NCBI RefSeq assembly: GCF_019175365.1 | Contig: NZ_CP059572.1 | Span: forward strand, 3,596,001 to 3,660,000 | Length of the DNA stretch: 64,000 bases | Reading direction: 5' to 3' | Source: Actinomadura graeca | GTDB taxonomy: Bacteria > Actinomycetota > Actinomycetes > Streptosporangiales > Streptosporangiaceae | Shown here: positions 16,509-25,264 of the stretch, piece after piece | How positions within the stretch are numbered: position 1 is the stretch's first letter | Layout: every line of letters starts with the position of its first letter | The notes under the pieces: model-generated | Told to the model about the DNA's origin: nothing | Seen by the model: the letters and a program-made list of their open reading frames with translations, nothing else | Databases searched by the model: none | Program-made: the position numbers and the translations under genes

Positions 16509-18691
16509 CAGGACATCCCCGGGAGGTAGCGGATGACGAGGTCGATGAGCGTGATGCCGGCGAACGGGGCGGCGATGCCGCCGAGCCCGTAGACGGCGAG
16601 GTTGCGCGACAGGAGTCTCGACGCGCCGCCCGGCCGGTACGCGACGCCGCGCAGCGCCAGCGGGATCAGCGCGACGATCACAAGCGCGTTGAACACGACG
16701 GCGGACAGGATCGCCGACTGCGGGCTGTGCAGCCGCATCACGTTGAGCGCGTCCAGGCCCGGGTAGAGGCCGGCGAACAGCGCCGGGACGATCGCGAAGT
16801 ACTTGGCGATGTCGTTGGCGATGGAGAAGGTCGTCAGGGCGCCGCGGGTGATGAGCAGCTGCTTGCCGATCTCCACGATCTCGATGAGCTTGGTGGGGTC
16901 GGAGTCGAGGTCGACCATGTTCCCGGCCTCCTTGGCGGCCGAGGTGCCGGTGTTCATCGCCACCCCGACGTCCGCCTGGGCGAGCGCGGGGGCGTCGTTG
17001 GTGCCGTCGCCGGTCATAGCGACGAGGCGGCCGCCGTCCTGCTCGCGCCTGATCAGCGCGAGCTTGTCCTCCGGCCTGGCCTCGGCGAGGAAGCCGTCCA
17101 CCCCGGCCTCGTCGGCGATGGCGCGGGCGGTCAGCGGGTTGTCCCCGGTGATCATCACGGTGCGGATGCCCATCCGGCGCATCTCGTCGAACCGCTCCCG
17201 CATCCCGGCCTTCACCACGTCCTTGAGGTGGATCACCCCGAGGACGCGCGCGCCGCCGTCCGTGGCCTCGCCGACCACCAGGGGCGTGCCGCCGCCCGCG
17301 GACACGCCGTCCACCGTCCGCCCCAGCCCGTCGGGGACGGTGCCGCCCTGCCCGCGCACCCATGCGGCGACGGCGCTCGCCGCGCCCTTGCGCAGCATCC
17401 GGCCCTGCCCTCCGTCCCCGTCCCCGTCCCCGTTCAGGTCGACGCCGCTCATCCGCGTCTGCGCGGTGAACGGCACCCACGTCGCGCGGGTCAGCTCGCC
17501 CGCGTGGCGTTCGCGCAGGTCGTAGCGCTGTTTCGCCAGCACCACCACCGAGCGTCCCTCGGGCGTCCCGTCCGCGAGGCTGGACAGCTGCGCCGCGTCG
17601 GCCAGCTCCGCCTCCCCGACACCGTCCACCGGGATCAACGCCGACGCCTGCCGGTTGCCGAGGGTGATGGTGCCGGTCTTGTCCAGCAGCAGGGTGTCGA
17701 CGTCGCCCGCGGCCTCGACGGCGCGTCCCGACATCGCCAGCACGTTGCGCTGGACGAGCCGGTCCATGCCCGCGATGCCGATCGCCGACAGCAGCGCCCC
17801 GATCGTCGTCGGGATCAGGCAGACCAGCAGCGACACCAGCACCACGCCGGTGACGCCGTGCCCGTCCAGCGCGACGGAGTCCGCCACGCCCGGGTTCGCG
17901 CCCTTGGAGTAGATCGCCATCGGCTGGAGCGTCGCGACCGCGAGCAGGAAGACGATCGTCAGCGCGGCGAGCAGGATGTTCAGGGCGATCTCGTTGGGCG
18001 TCTTCTGCCGGTCCGCCCCCTCCACCAGGGAGATCATCCGGTCGATGAACGACTCACCCGGCATCTGGGTGATCCGGACGACGATCCGGTCGGACAGGAC
18101 CTTCGTCCCGCCCGTCACCGCCGACCGGTCGCCGCCGGACTCGCGGATCACCGGCGCCGACTCCCCCGTGATCGCCGACTCGTCCACGCTGGCGATGCCC
18201 TCGACCACGTCCCCGTCACCGGGGATGATCTCGCCCGCCTCGACCACCACGTGGTCGCCGCGCCGCAGGTCCGGTGCGGGGACCCGCTCCTCGGACGCGC
18301 CCGGACGTCCCGCCGCCCAGCCGACGAGGCGGCGCGCCACGGCGTCGGTCTTGGCGCGCCGCAGCGCGTCCGCCTGTGCCTTGCCGCGCCCCTCGGCGAC
18401 CGCCTCGGCCAGGTTCGCGAACACGACCGTCAGCCACAGCCACACCACGATCGACCAGGCGAACACGCCCGGGTCGAGCGCCGCGAGGACCGTCGTCCAC
18501 ACCGCGCCGATCTCGACGATCAGCATGACCGGGTTGCGCCACAGCGTGCGCGGGTCGAGCTTGCGCAGCGCGTCCGGCACCGACCGCACCAGCTGCGCGG
18601 GGTCGAGCAGGCCGCCCTGGACCCTGCCGCCGCGCCGCGTGGGCGGCGGCGCCGGGGAGGGGACGGGCGCCTCGGTGGTCTGTGCCGTCAT
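16508..18691 (-). CDS. kdpB: K+-transporting P-type ATPase subunit KdpB
   Basis: 727 aa catalytic subunit that hydrolyses ATP to drive high-affinity K+ uptake through KdpA. The phosphorylated aspartate is D337 in DKTGT. The actuator loop TGES is at ~175-178 and the hinge motif [20 protein letters not shown] follows. Membrane helices lie around residues 55-72, 80-100, 240-260 and 283-305, with more at the C-terminus. Residues ~463-480 contain an Asp/Gly-rich insertion ([15 protein letters not shown]), unusual in the nucleotide-binding domain. Start and stop both overlap the neighbouring kdp genes by 4 bp. Confidence 0.96.
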   Translation of the reverse strand: MTAQTTEAPVPSPAPPPTRRGGRVQGGLLDPAQLVRSVPDALRKLDPRTLWRNPVMLIVEIGAVWTTVLAALDPGVFAWSIVVWLWLTVVFANLAEAVAEGRGKAQADALRRAKTDAVARRLVGWAAGRPGASEERVPAPDLRRGDHVVVEAGEIIPGDGDVVEGIASVDESAITGESAPVIRESGGDRSAVTGGTKVLSDRIVVRITQMPGESFIDRMISLVEGADRQKTPNEIALNILLAALTIVFLLAVATLQPMAIYSKGANPGVADSVALDGHGVTGVVLVSLLVCLIPTTIGALLSAIGIAGMDRLVQRNVLAMSGRAVEAAGDVDTLLLDKTGTITLGNRQASALIPVDGVGEAELADAAQLSSLADGTPEGRSVVVLAKQRYDLRERHAGELTRATWVPFTAQTRMSGVDLNGDGDGDGGQGRMLRKGAASAVAAWVRGQGGTVPDGLGRTVDGVSAGGGTPLVVGEATDGGARVLGVIHLKDVVKAGMRERFDEMRRMGIRTVMITGDNPLTARAIADEAGVDGFLAEARPEDKLALIRREQDGGRLVAMTGDGTNDAPALAQADVGVAMNTGTSAAKEAGNMVDLDSDPTKLIEIVEIGKQLLITRGALTTFSIANDIAKYFAIVPALFAGLYPGLDALNVMRLHSPQSAILSAVVFNALVIVALIPLALRGVAYRPGGASRLLSRNLAVYGLGGIAAPFAGITLIDLVIRYLPGMS

Positions 18692-20358
18692 CGGTGGATC
18701 CCTTCCGCGAGCGGCCCGAGCGCGAGTGCGGGCAGGAACGTGAGCGCGACCAGGACGACCGTCACCCCGACGACCATCCCGACGAACTGCGGCCGGTGGG
18801 TGGGCAGCGTCCCGTCCGACTCGGGCGTGCGGCCCTGCCCGGCCAGCGACCCCGCCAGCGCCAGGACGAACACCAGCGGCACGAACCGCCCGAGCAGCAT
18901 GCACAGGCCGAGCGCCGTGTCGTACCAGACGGTGTTCGCGGTGAGCCCCGCGAACGCGGACCCGTTGTTGTTCGACGCGGACGTGAAGGCGTACAGGACC
19001 TCGCCGAGCCCGTGCGCGCCGCCGTTCAGCATCCCGGCCCGCCCGCTCTCGGTGGCCATCGCCGCCCCCGTCCCGGCCAGCACCAGGATGGGCGTGACCA
19101 GGAAGTACATGGCCGCGAGCTTGATCTCACGCGGCCCGATCCGCTTGCCGAGGTACTCCGGCGTCCGCCCCACCATGAGCCCGGCGACGAACACGGTGAT
19201 GACGGCGAGGACGAGCATCCCGTACAGCCCCGATCCGGTTCCGCCGGGCGCGACCTCGCCGAGCATCATGTTGAACAGCGTCATCAGGCCGCCGAGGCTC
19301 GTGTAGGAGTCGTGGAAGGAGTCCACCGCGCCCGTCGAGGTCAGCGTGGTCGCCCCGGCGAACGTCGCCGAGTCCGCCACCCCGAACCGGGTCTCCACGC
19401 CCTCGGTGGCGCCACCGGCGGCCGTCGGCACCGTCCCGTGGTGCGCGAGCTGGAACGCGTTGAGCAGCGAGACGCTGACGAGGGCGATCGTCCCCATCGC
19501 CGCGAGGATCGCGTAGCCCTGCCGGTTCTGCCCGACCAGCCGCCCGAACGTGCGGCACAGCGCGACGGGGATGAGCAGGATGAGGAAGATCTCCAGCCAG
19601 TTCGTCCACGCGGCGGGGTTCTCGAAGGGGTGGGCGGAGTTGGCGTTGTAGAAGCCGCCGCCGTTGGTGCCCAGCTCCTTGATCGCCTCCTGGCTCGCCA
19701 CCGGCCCGCCGGGGATCGCCTGCCGGCCGCCGGCGACCGTGGTGACCACGTGGTGCTCCGCGTCCGCGAAGTTCTGCACCACCCCTCCGGCGATCAGGAC
19801 GAGCGCCCCGGCGAACGCGATGGGCAGCAGGATCCGCACGCACGTGCGGGTCAGGTCGACCCAGAAGTTCCCCAGGTGCTCGGCGCGTTTCTGCGCGAAC
19901 CCGCGGATCAGCGCCATCGCGACGCACATGCCCACGGCCGCGGACACGAAGTTCTGGACCGCCAGCCCTGCCATCTGCACCAGGTGGCCCATCGTCGACT
20001 CGCCCGAGTACGACTGCCAGTTGGTGTTGGTGACGAAGCTGACCGCGGTGTTCCACGCCTGGTCCGGCTCGACCGGCGCGAATCCGAGGCTGAGCAGCAG
20101 GTGGTTCTGCGACCGCTGCATCCCGTACAGCAGCAGGACGCCGACCGCCGAGAACGCCAGCACGCTGCGGGCGTAGGTCACCCACGTCTGCCCGGTGCCC
20201 GGATCCGCCCCCACGAGACGGTAGATGGCACGTTCCACGCGGCTGTGCCGCGTCCCGCCGTACACGCGGTACATGTAGTCGCCCAGCGGCCGGTACACCA
20301 CGGCCAGGGCGAGGACGAGGGACCCGATGAACAGGGCCCCCGCGACGCTCGTGCCCAC
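18688..20358 (-). CDS. kdpA: K+-transporting ATPase subunit KdpA
   Basis: 556 aa, about the family's usual length, with ten or so membrane helices. KdpA is the K+ channel-like subunit related to Trk/Ktr proteins. Selectivity-filter-like loops are visible: [36 protein letters not shown], and near the C-terminus [13 protein letters not shown]. The GTG start at 20358 shares its first base with the TAG stop of kdpF (TAGTG); GGAGCG lies upstream. Very tight packing indicates one polycistronic message. Confidence 0.96.
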   Translation of the reverse strand: MGTSVAGALFIGSLVLALAVVYRPLGDYMYRVYGGTRHSRVERAIYRLVGADPGTGQTWVTYARSVLAFSAVGVLLLYGMQRSQNHLLLSLGFAPVEPDQAWNTAVSFVTNTNWQSYSGESTMGHLVQMAGLAVQNFVSAAVGMCVAMALIRGFAQKRAEHLGNFWVDLTRTCVRILLPIAFAGALVLIAGGVVQNFADAEHHVVTTVAGGRQAIPGGPVASQEAIKELGTNGGGFYNANSAHPFENPAAWTNWLEIFLILLIPVALCRTFGRLVGQNRQGYAILAAMGTIALVSVSLLNAFQLAHHGTVPTAAGGATEGVETRFGVADSATFAGATTLTSTGAVDSFHDSYTSLGGLMTLFNMMLGEVAPGGTGSGLYGMLVLAVITVFVAGLMVGRTPEYLGKRIGPREIKLAAMYFLVTPILVLAGTGAAMATESGRAGMLNGGAHGLGEVLYAFTSASNNNGSAFAGLTANTVWYDTALGLCMLLGRFVPLVFVLALAGSLAGQGRTPESDGTLPTHRPQFVGMVVGVTVVLVALTFLPALALGPLAEGIHR

Positions 20359-20447
20359 TAGAAGCGCTCCGGGAACAGCAGGGCGGCGATCAGGAAGACG
20401 GCCAGCACCGAGGCCAGGACGAGCCCGACCGCGTTCTCGACGGTCAC
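20358..20447 (-). CDS. kdpF: KdpF, small stabilising subunit
   Basis: 29 aa encoded from a GTG at 20447: one membrane helix ([20 protein letters not shown]) ending in PERF, the usual KdpF layout. It stabilises the KdpABC complex in the membrane. It is too short for most gene callers. Its stop overlaps the kdpA start by one base and its GTG overlaps the TGA of the upstream small ORF, so all kdp genes are translationally coupled. Confidence 0.88.
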   Translation of the reverse strand: MTVENAVGLVLASVLAVFLIAALLFPERF

Positions 20448-20527
20448 AGCCTCTCCACGCCCCTCACCAGCAGGCCGATCAGGGCGAACAGCGCCACCGT
20501 CAGCAGGACGAACACCACGTCACTCAC
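20444..20527 (-). CDS. 27-aa membrane ORF heading the kdp operon
   Basis: GTG 20527 has GGAGGTG at good spacing. The product is [20 protein letters not shown] followed by RGVERL: one membrane helix with a short basic end. I recall similar short ORFs before kdpF in other actinomycetes, but they are usually unannotated. It overlaps kdpF by 4 bp (GTGA). It could be another small Kdp subunit or a regulatory peptide; there is no direct evidence for either. Confidence 0.7.
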   Translation of the reverse strand: MSDVVFVLLTVALFALIGLLVRGVERL

Positions 20528-20614
20528 CGTTGGACACCTCCGTCGAACGTCCAGGACGACACCGCCGCGCCGACCGGCCCAGCGCGGGCCCGGCGCCACC
20601 TCGGGACGACGGCC

Positions 20615-20657
20615 CGCCCGGCGGCGCCCACCGCCCGGCGGCGCCCACCGCCCGGCG
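20615..20657 (-). repeat. 17-bp tandem repeat upstream of kdp
   Basis: CGCCCGGCGGCGCCCAC occurs at 20615-20631 and 20632-20648, and its first 9 bases recur at 20649-20657. It lies in the probable 5' untranslated region of the kdp operon. The role is unknown. Confidence 0.7.
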
Positions 20658-20691
20658 AGCCGATGGCGTGCATTCCTCAACCCCAAATGCA

Positions 20692-20710
20692 TTGCTTTAT
20701 CGATAAGCAA
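20692..20710 (-). promoter_or_regulatory. AT-rich imperfect palindrome in the kdp promoter region
   Basis: TTGCTTTATCGATAAGCAA is an inverted repeat around TATCGATA with one bulged T. It sits in a low-GC island (20671-20770) about 165 bp upstream of the first kdp start. Position and symmetry fit an operator, for example for a K+-responsive regulator, but no kdpDE genes are in the window. Confidence 0.45.
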
Positions 20711-20824
20711 GTACAAAACCGACCGTATGGGCATATCCCGCACAAAGACTGGTCTGCTACGCCATATTGACGCGCCACCCGGGAATCTTGACGGCATCCT
20801 GACGCCGCCCCCGGACGGGCCCGG

Positions 20825-21031
20825 CTAAGCCTGGAGGCGGCGGGCGACGTCCATGTGCGGGTCGGGCACGTCCGCCGGGACGTACAGGCGGCGGACCCGC
20901 CCGTTCAGGACACCACGCCACCAGCGCGGATCCTCCTCGGCATAGGCGGCGCCGACGACGTCACGGGTCTCGGCGTCCACAATGATGATCATCGTGGCGT
21001 CGCCGACGACCTCGTACGCGCGGCTGCTCAC
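20825..21031 (-). CDS. Hypothetical small protein
   Basis: 68 aa from a GTG at 21031 with GGGAGGAGCC upstream, a strong site. The sequence (VVGDATMIIIVDAETRDVVG, YAEEDPRWWRGVLNGRVRRL) suggests a small alpha/beta protein. It has no signal peptide. It is separated from the kdp operon by ~300 bp that include the kdp promoter region, so it is probably a separate unit. No family recognised. Confidence 0.6.
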   Translation of the reverse strand: MSSRAYEVVGDATMIIIVDAETRDVVGAAYAEEDPRWWRGVLNGRVRRLYVPADVPDPHMDVARRLQA

Positions 21032-21269
21032 CCGGCAGGCTCCTCCCAGCGCCGCGGCGCTTAAAAGGCGGACGGAGGCGGGACGTTATCACCACCACCC
21101 GCGCCCCCGCTGCCAATGGCAGCAACACCTCTGCCAATTTCGCGAACCGCGTACACGGCTCCCAGGTACGACCGCGCGGCGAATGACCGTCGCGATCCTG
21201 GACGGATGCTGTTGGTCCGCTGGCCCTGCCCTGGGGTGGACCTGTCTGTCCGATCCCTAGCGTGGACGC

Positions 21270-21299
21270 CTGACATTTCCCATTGCCTCGATCTGTCAG
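21270..21299 (+). promoter_or_regulatory. Inverted repeat just upstream of the PepSY gene
   Basis: CTGACA (21270-21275) and TGTCAG (21294-21299) flank an 18-nt spacer and end at the ribosome binding site (GGGAGGG). It could be an operator or mRNA element for the PepSY/two-component unit. Weak evidence. Confidence 0.3.
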
Positions 21300-21314
21300 G
21301 GAGGGCCTTTTCGA

Positions 21315-21704
21315 ATGCGTACCCGAGCGCTGCTTCTTCTCATGGTGACCACGACGGTGATCGCGCTGACCGGCTGTTCCGGTGAAGACAAGAAGGCCGC
21401 CGACGCCGGCCAGAGCACGACCGCCCAGACCGGCACGTCCGGCGGTCAGGAGACGGGCGGGGGCGGGGTGAAACCGAAGGAGACCCCTCTGACCGGACGG
21501 CTCGCGGCGCAGGCGACGAAGGCGGCGCTGGCCGCGTATCCCGGGCAGGTGCTCAAGGCCGAGTACGACGCCGAACGGCCCGGCCTGTACGCGGTGGAGA
21601 TCCGCCAGAAGACCGGCACCACCGTGGAGGTGTATCTGGACAAGGCATTCAAAGTCGTGGGGACCAAGGACGAGGACAAGCAGCCCGACAACGACGGCGA
21701 CTGA
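21315..21704 (+). CDS. PepSY-domain lipoprotein
   Basis: 129 aa. The signal peptide ends in the lipobox LTGC (C20), predicting a lipid-anchored outer-surface protein. A Gly/Thr/Gln-rich linker leads to a single PepSY domain (AAQATKAALAAYPGQVLKAE, LYAVEIRQKTGTTVEVYLDK). PepSY domains often inhibit proteases or sense cell-wall state and are commonly encoded beside two-component systems, as here. ATG 21315 has GGGAGGGCC upstream. The following response regulator starts 93 bp later on the same strand. Confidence 0.85.
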   Translation: MRTRALLLLMVTTTVIALTGCSGEDKKAADAGQSTTAQTGTSGGQETGGGGVKPKETPLTGRLAAQATKAALAAYPGQVLKAEYDAERPGLYAVEIRQKTGTTVEVYLDKAFKVVGTKDEDKQPDNDGD

Positions 21705-21797
21705 CCCGCAACCGCATGCCCGGCCTGATCCGTACTGCACACCGGACACGCCCCACGGCGGGCGAGTGCGGATCGGCGCGAAGGAGATCGGGCACCG

Positions 21798-22559
21798 GTG
21801 ATGCGGATACTTCTGGTGGAAGACGACGACACGATCGCCGAGCCGCTCGTGGACGGGCTGGGCCGGTACGGATTCACCGTCGAGCACGTCCGCACCGGCG
21901 CGGGTGCCCTGGCGCATCCCGGCGCCGACATGGTCCTGCTGGACCTGGGGCTTCCGGACATCGACGGCATCGACGTCTGCAGACGGCTGCGGACGGCGTC
22001 GGACGTGCCGGTCATCATGCTCAGCGCGCGCGGCACCGAGACCGACCGCGTCGTCGGCCTCGAACTGGGCGCCGACGACTACCTGGCGAAGCCGTTCGGG
22101 CTGCGGGAACTGGTGGCCCGCATCCGGGCGGTCGCCCGGCGCACCCGGCCCGGCCCGGCTGACCTCGGCCGTCCGCATCGACCCGGCGGCTCCCACGCCG
22201 GCGCCGGGCAGGCAGAAGACGGCGGGCACATCGTGCGGACGGGCCGACTGACGATCGACCGGCGCACCCGGCAGGTCCGGGTCGCCGGGCAGGAGGTCGA
22301 GCTGGCGCCGAAGGAGTACGACCTGCTGGCACTGCTGGCCGAGGACGCCGGCGCCGTCTACACCCGCCAGCAGATCATCGAAGTGGTGTGGGACCCCTAC
22401 TTCGTGGGGTCCACCAAAACGCTGGACTTCCACGTCGCCGCGCTGCGCCGCAAGCTGGGCGACGCGGCCTGGGTGCAGACCATACGCGGCGTGGGCTTCC
22501 GGCTGACCGACCCCGCCGTCCCGGCGGTCGCCGGTTCGCACACCGCCTCGGACTCGTAG
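21798..22559 (+). CDS. OmpR/PhoB-family response regulator
   Basis: 253 aa. The receiver domain begins MRILLVEDDDTIAEPLVDGL with the acidic pair, the phosphoacceptor Asp in MVLLDLGLPDIDG (near residue 53) and the conserved Lys in YLAKPFGLRELV. A Gly/His-rich linker joins it to a winged-helix DNA-binding domain (LTIDRRTRQVRVAGQEVELA ... TLDFHVAALRRKLGD). GTG 21798 is taken as start, 11 nt after AAGGAG; ATG 21801 is almost equivalent. The kinase gene starts 11 bp after its stop. Its likely targets include the PepSY gene. Confidence 0.93.
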   Translation: MMRILLVEDDDTIAEPLVDGLGRYGFTVEHVRTGAGALAHPGADMVLLDLGLPDIDGIDVCRRLRTASDVPVIMLSARGTETDRVVGLELGADDYLAKPFGLRELVARIRAVARRTRPGPADLGRPHRPGGSHAGAGQAEDGGHIVRTGRLTIDRRTRQVRVAGQEVELAPKEYDLLALLAEDAGAVYTRQQIIEVVWDPYFVGSTKTLDFHVAALRRKLGDAAWVQTIRGVGFRLTDPAVPAVAGSHTASDS

Positions 22560-22570
22560 GAGCCTCACCT

Positions 22571-23965
22571 ATGGCGCGGCGGCTATTGCTGAGTTACCTG
22601 TCGCTGACCCTGCTGGTCCTGCTCTCACTGGAGGTGCCGTTCGCGCTCACCTACGCCGGGGAGCAACGCCAGCGCGCCGCACGCGACCTGGAACGTCAGG
22701 CCACGGTGCTCGCCGAGTTCGCCGATGAGGCGATCGAGGAGGACGAGCCGGACCTGCTCCCGCGACTGGCCGCCGAGCACGCCCGCGCCTCCGGAGGACG
22801 GGTCGTCATCGTCGGCCGCCGAGGGCAGGTGCTGGCCGCCGCACCGGCGTCCGCCGGACGCGGGGATCCCGGCGACCTGCCCGGGATCCGCCGCGCACTG
22901 GCCGGACACCTCAGCGTCGGCACCCACCCGTCCACCGACTACTACGTCGCCGCACCCGCCGCCTCGGGACCCACCATCCACGGCGCCGTCCATCTGGCCG
23001 TGCCCACCGGCCGCACGGACGCCGTCGTGCACCGCATGTGGCTGAACCTCGCCCTGGCCGGCGTCGTCGTGCTGGCCCTGGTCGCGCTCGTCGGCTCGGC
23101 CCTGGCCCGCTCCATCACCCGTCCGCTGCGCAGCCTCGAACGCGCCGCCGACCAGCTCGCCGGAGGCACGCTGACCACCCCGGCCGCCACCCACCTGGGC
23201 CCCCCGGAGATGCGCCGCGTGGCCGCCACGTTCAATCACACCGCGTCCCGCCTCCAGGAACTGCTGGCCGCCCAGCGCGGCTTCGCCGCCGACGCCTCCC
23301 ACCAGCTGCGCACCCCGCTGACCGCGCTGCGGCTCCGGCTGGAGAACCTCGAACCCGTCCTCCCCCGGACCGGGCACGCCGACCTGCGCGCCGCCGTCAT
23401 CGAGATCGACCGCCTCGCCCAGATGATCGACGGCCTGCTGGACCTGGCGCGCATGCACCACGACACCCACCCCGAACCGGTCGACCTGGACGCCGTCCTC
23501 ACCTCCCGGGCCCGCACCTGGAGCACACCGGCGGCCGCCAAACACGTCCGGCTCACCCGCACCGGCGCCCCGACCGGACCGGTCTGGGCGATCCCCGGCG
23601 CGCTGGAGCAGATCCTGGACAACCTGCTGGCCAACGCACTGCGCGCCGCACCACCAGGCAGCACCATCACCCTGGCCCGCCACCCCGCCCCCCAACCCCG
23701 CACGGGATCGGCGGGGATGGTCGCCCTTCAGGTCATCGACCAAGGCCCCGGCATGACCGCGGCCCAACGCACCCGCGCCTTCGACCGCTTCTGGCGCGCC
23801 CCCGACGCACCCAAGGGCGGCAGCGGACTCGGGCTGGCCATCGTCCAACGCCTGGTCCAGGCCAGCGGCGGCCACATCGACCTGCACCCCGCCCCCGGCA
23901 CCGGCCTGGCAGCCGCCGTCCACCTACGCCCCGCCACCGAAGCGGACGGCCGTCCCAGCCCCTGA
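22571..23965 (+). CDS. Two-component sensor histidine kinase
   Basis: 464 aa membrane sensor. First helix ~5-25 (LLLSYLSLTLLVLLSLEVPF), an extracytoplasmic domain of ~130 residues, second helix ~157-178, then a HAMP segment (SITRPLRSLERAADQLAGGT). The H-box is FAADASHQLRTPLTALRLRL with the phosphorylated His. The ATPase domain has the N-box (LDNLLANALRAAPPG), DQGPGM and GGSGLGLAIV. It pairs with the regulator immediately upstream. It lacks the KdpD sensor modules, so it is not the missing Kdp sensor. Confidence 0.93.
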   Translation: MARRLLLSYLSLTLLVLLSLEVPFALTYAGEQRQRAARDLERQATVLAEFADEAIEEDEPDLLPRLAAEHARASGGRVVIVGRRGQVLAAAPASAGRGDPGDLPGIRRALAGHLSVGTHPSTDYYVAAPAASGPTIHGAVHLAVPTGRTDAVVHRMWLNLALAGVVVLALVALVGSALARSITRPLRSLERAADQLAGGTLTTPAATHLGPPEMRRVAATFNHTASRLQELLAAQRGFAADASHQLRTPLTALRLRLENLEPVLPRTGHADLRAAVIEIDRLAQMIDGLLDLARMHHDTHPEPVDLDAVLTSRARTWSTPAAAKHVRLTRTGAPTGPVWAIPGALEQILDNLLANALRAAPPGSTITLARHPAPQPRTGSAGMVALQVIDQGPGMTAAQRTRAFDRFWRAPDAPKGGSGLGLAIVQRLVQASGGHIDLHPAPGTGLAAAVHLRPATEADGRPSP

Positions 23966-24055
23966 CCTGCGCGGCCACCCGGCCACGTCACCTTTCTGTG
24001 CAGATCGGACGACCACGAGCGAACCCTGGGGAAGGCAGAGCCTGGACCTGTACGG

Positions 24056-24080
24056 TGCGTCGTGGAACGAGGACAATGAG
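24056..24080 (+). promoter_or_regulatory. Conserved 25-bp element, copy A
   Basis: TGCGT...GGAAC..GGACAATGAG matches 20 of 25 bases of the element at 25175-25199 upstream of the full-length paralogue, and lies 30 bp before ATG 24111. GGACAAT resembles a -10 region. Confidence 0.5.
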
Positions 24081-24110
24081 TTCGTCCCCTCTACGGCAAG
24101 GGATGACGAC

Positions 24111-25157
24111 ATGGAGCGCCGCAAGCTGCTGCAACTCGCCGCACAAAAGCGGAGACCGAGACGGAGTACTCGCCCGCTCGACCCGGAGACGGTCCGCCGA
24201 CAGCTCGCCCTGCTCTTCGACAGCGAACCCCACGACCTCGACGAGTGGCACATGGTCCTCTCGGACCACCTCCACGCGATCCGCACCAGGTCCCCCGCAC
24301 GAGCCCGCGACGACCTGCTGATCGACCTCGCGCCCGCCCAGCGGCAGCTCCGGAGCGCAGCGGCCGATGACGAGACCGAGCTGCAGCGTGTGATGGCCGG
24401 ACTGGCGATCCTGTTAGCGAACGCCCTGACCCGCCTCGGCGACCACAGCAACGCGATCATCTGGTGGCGCACGGCGTACACGGCCGCCGACGCCGCCGGT
24501 GACCTGGACCTGCGCCTCCTCGCCCTCGGGTCCGAAGCCGGATTCGGCTTGTACGGACAGCGGCCCCCGGCGACAGTGCTCGCCCTGACCCGCGTGGCCC
24601 AGGAGATCACCGGCGACAGACCGTCCATCGGCCGCGCCAAGGTCGAGACGGCCGAAGCCAAAGCACTGTCCCTGCTGGGCAGGCACGACGAGGCACGGCA
24701 GAAGCTGCACACGCTGTCCCAGTCAGACCCCGGCTCGTCAAGCGAGGGCCTCATCCCGGGATACTGGACCGGCACCGAGATCTACTTCGCCGAGAGCTGG
24801 GTGTACGCACACGCAGGCGACGAAGCCGCCGCGGACGAGGCCCGGACGAACGTCCTGACCACAGGTTGGCAGCTGGACTACCAGTACGCGACGAACGTCC
24901 GTCTCCACGAGGCCCTGTGCACCGTGGTCAACGGCGGAATCGATCGCGGCGCCGAGCAGGCCGCGGAAATCCTCATGGAGCTCCCGTCGGCCCACCAGAG
25001 CCACATGATCACCGAGACCGGACGAGCCGTCCTGCACGCCGTCCCCCGCGAGCAGCGAAACCGCCCGGCAGTGCGCGACCTTCACACGGCGATCGCCACC
25101 CAGGCCCTCCACACCCGGCACGCGGCGCAAAAGACCGAACCCACCTCATTCATCTGA
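24111..25157 (+). CDS. TPR-like protein, HTH-less paralogue of the downstream XRE regulator
   Basis: 348 aa. From MERRKLLQLAA onward it aligns along its whole length with residues ~120-450 of the 25265 protein (DSEPHDLDEWHMVLSDHLHA, QYATNVRLHEALCTVVNGG, LPSAHQSHMITETGRAVLHA, PREQRNRPAVRDL). That region is a helical repeat sensor domain found behind XRE-type HTHs in actinomycetes. This copy has no DNA-binding domain. An open frame continues upstream of the ATG for some 40 codons but shows no HTH, so the gene seems to be a 5'-truncated duplicate that gained its own start. It may still bind the same ligand or partner. Confidence 0.75.
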   Translation: MERRKLLQLAAQKRRPRRSTRPLDPETVRRQLALLFDSEPHDLDEWHMVLSDHLHAIRTRSPARARDDLLIDLAPAQRQLRSAAADDETELQRVMAGLAILLANALTRLGDHSNAIIWWRTAYTAADAAGDLDLRLLALGSEAGFGLYGQRPPATVLALTRVAQEITGDRPSIGRAKVETAEAKALSLLGRHDEARQKLHTLSQSDPGSSSEGLIPGYWTGTEIYFAESWVYAHAGDEAAADEARTNVLTTGWQLDYQYATNVRLHEALCTVVNGGIDRGAEQAAEILMELPSAHQSHMITETGRAVLHAVPREQRNRPAVRDLHTAIATQALHTRHAAQKTEPTSFI

Positions 25158-25174
25158 CCCAAAGCCCTGCACAA

Positions 25175-25199
25175 TGCGTGACGGAACACGGACAATGAG
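25175..25199 (+). promoter_or_regulatory. Conserved 25-bp element, copy B
   Basis: TGCGTGACGGAACACGGACA followed by ATGAG, upstream of the XRE gene at 25265. A degenerate third copy occurs at 26678-26698 before the decayed paralogue, where the preceding ~14 bp (AAGGCCCTACGCGA) are also conserved (AAAGCCCTGCACAA here). Confidence 0.5.
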
Positions 25200-25264
25200 T
25201 TGACATCCGAAGGGGGTGTCCCAAGCACCCCCGGACCGTCGCATGGCAGAAGGCAGAGGTCCAC

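Noticed and set aside
21798..23965. KdpDE system for the neighbouring kdp operon
   Set aside because: The histidine kinase has no KdpD N-terminal or USP domains, and the regulator is linked to a PepSY lipoprotein gene.
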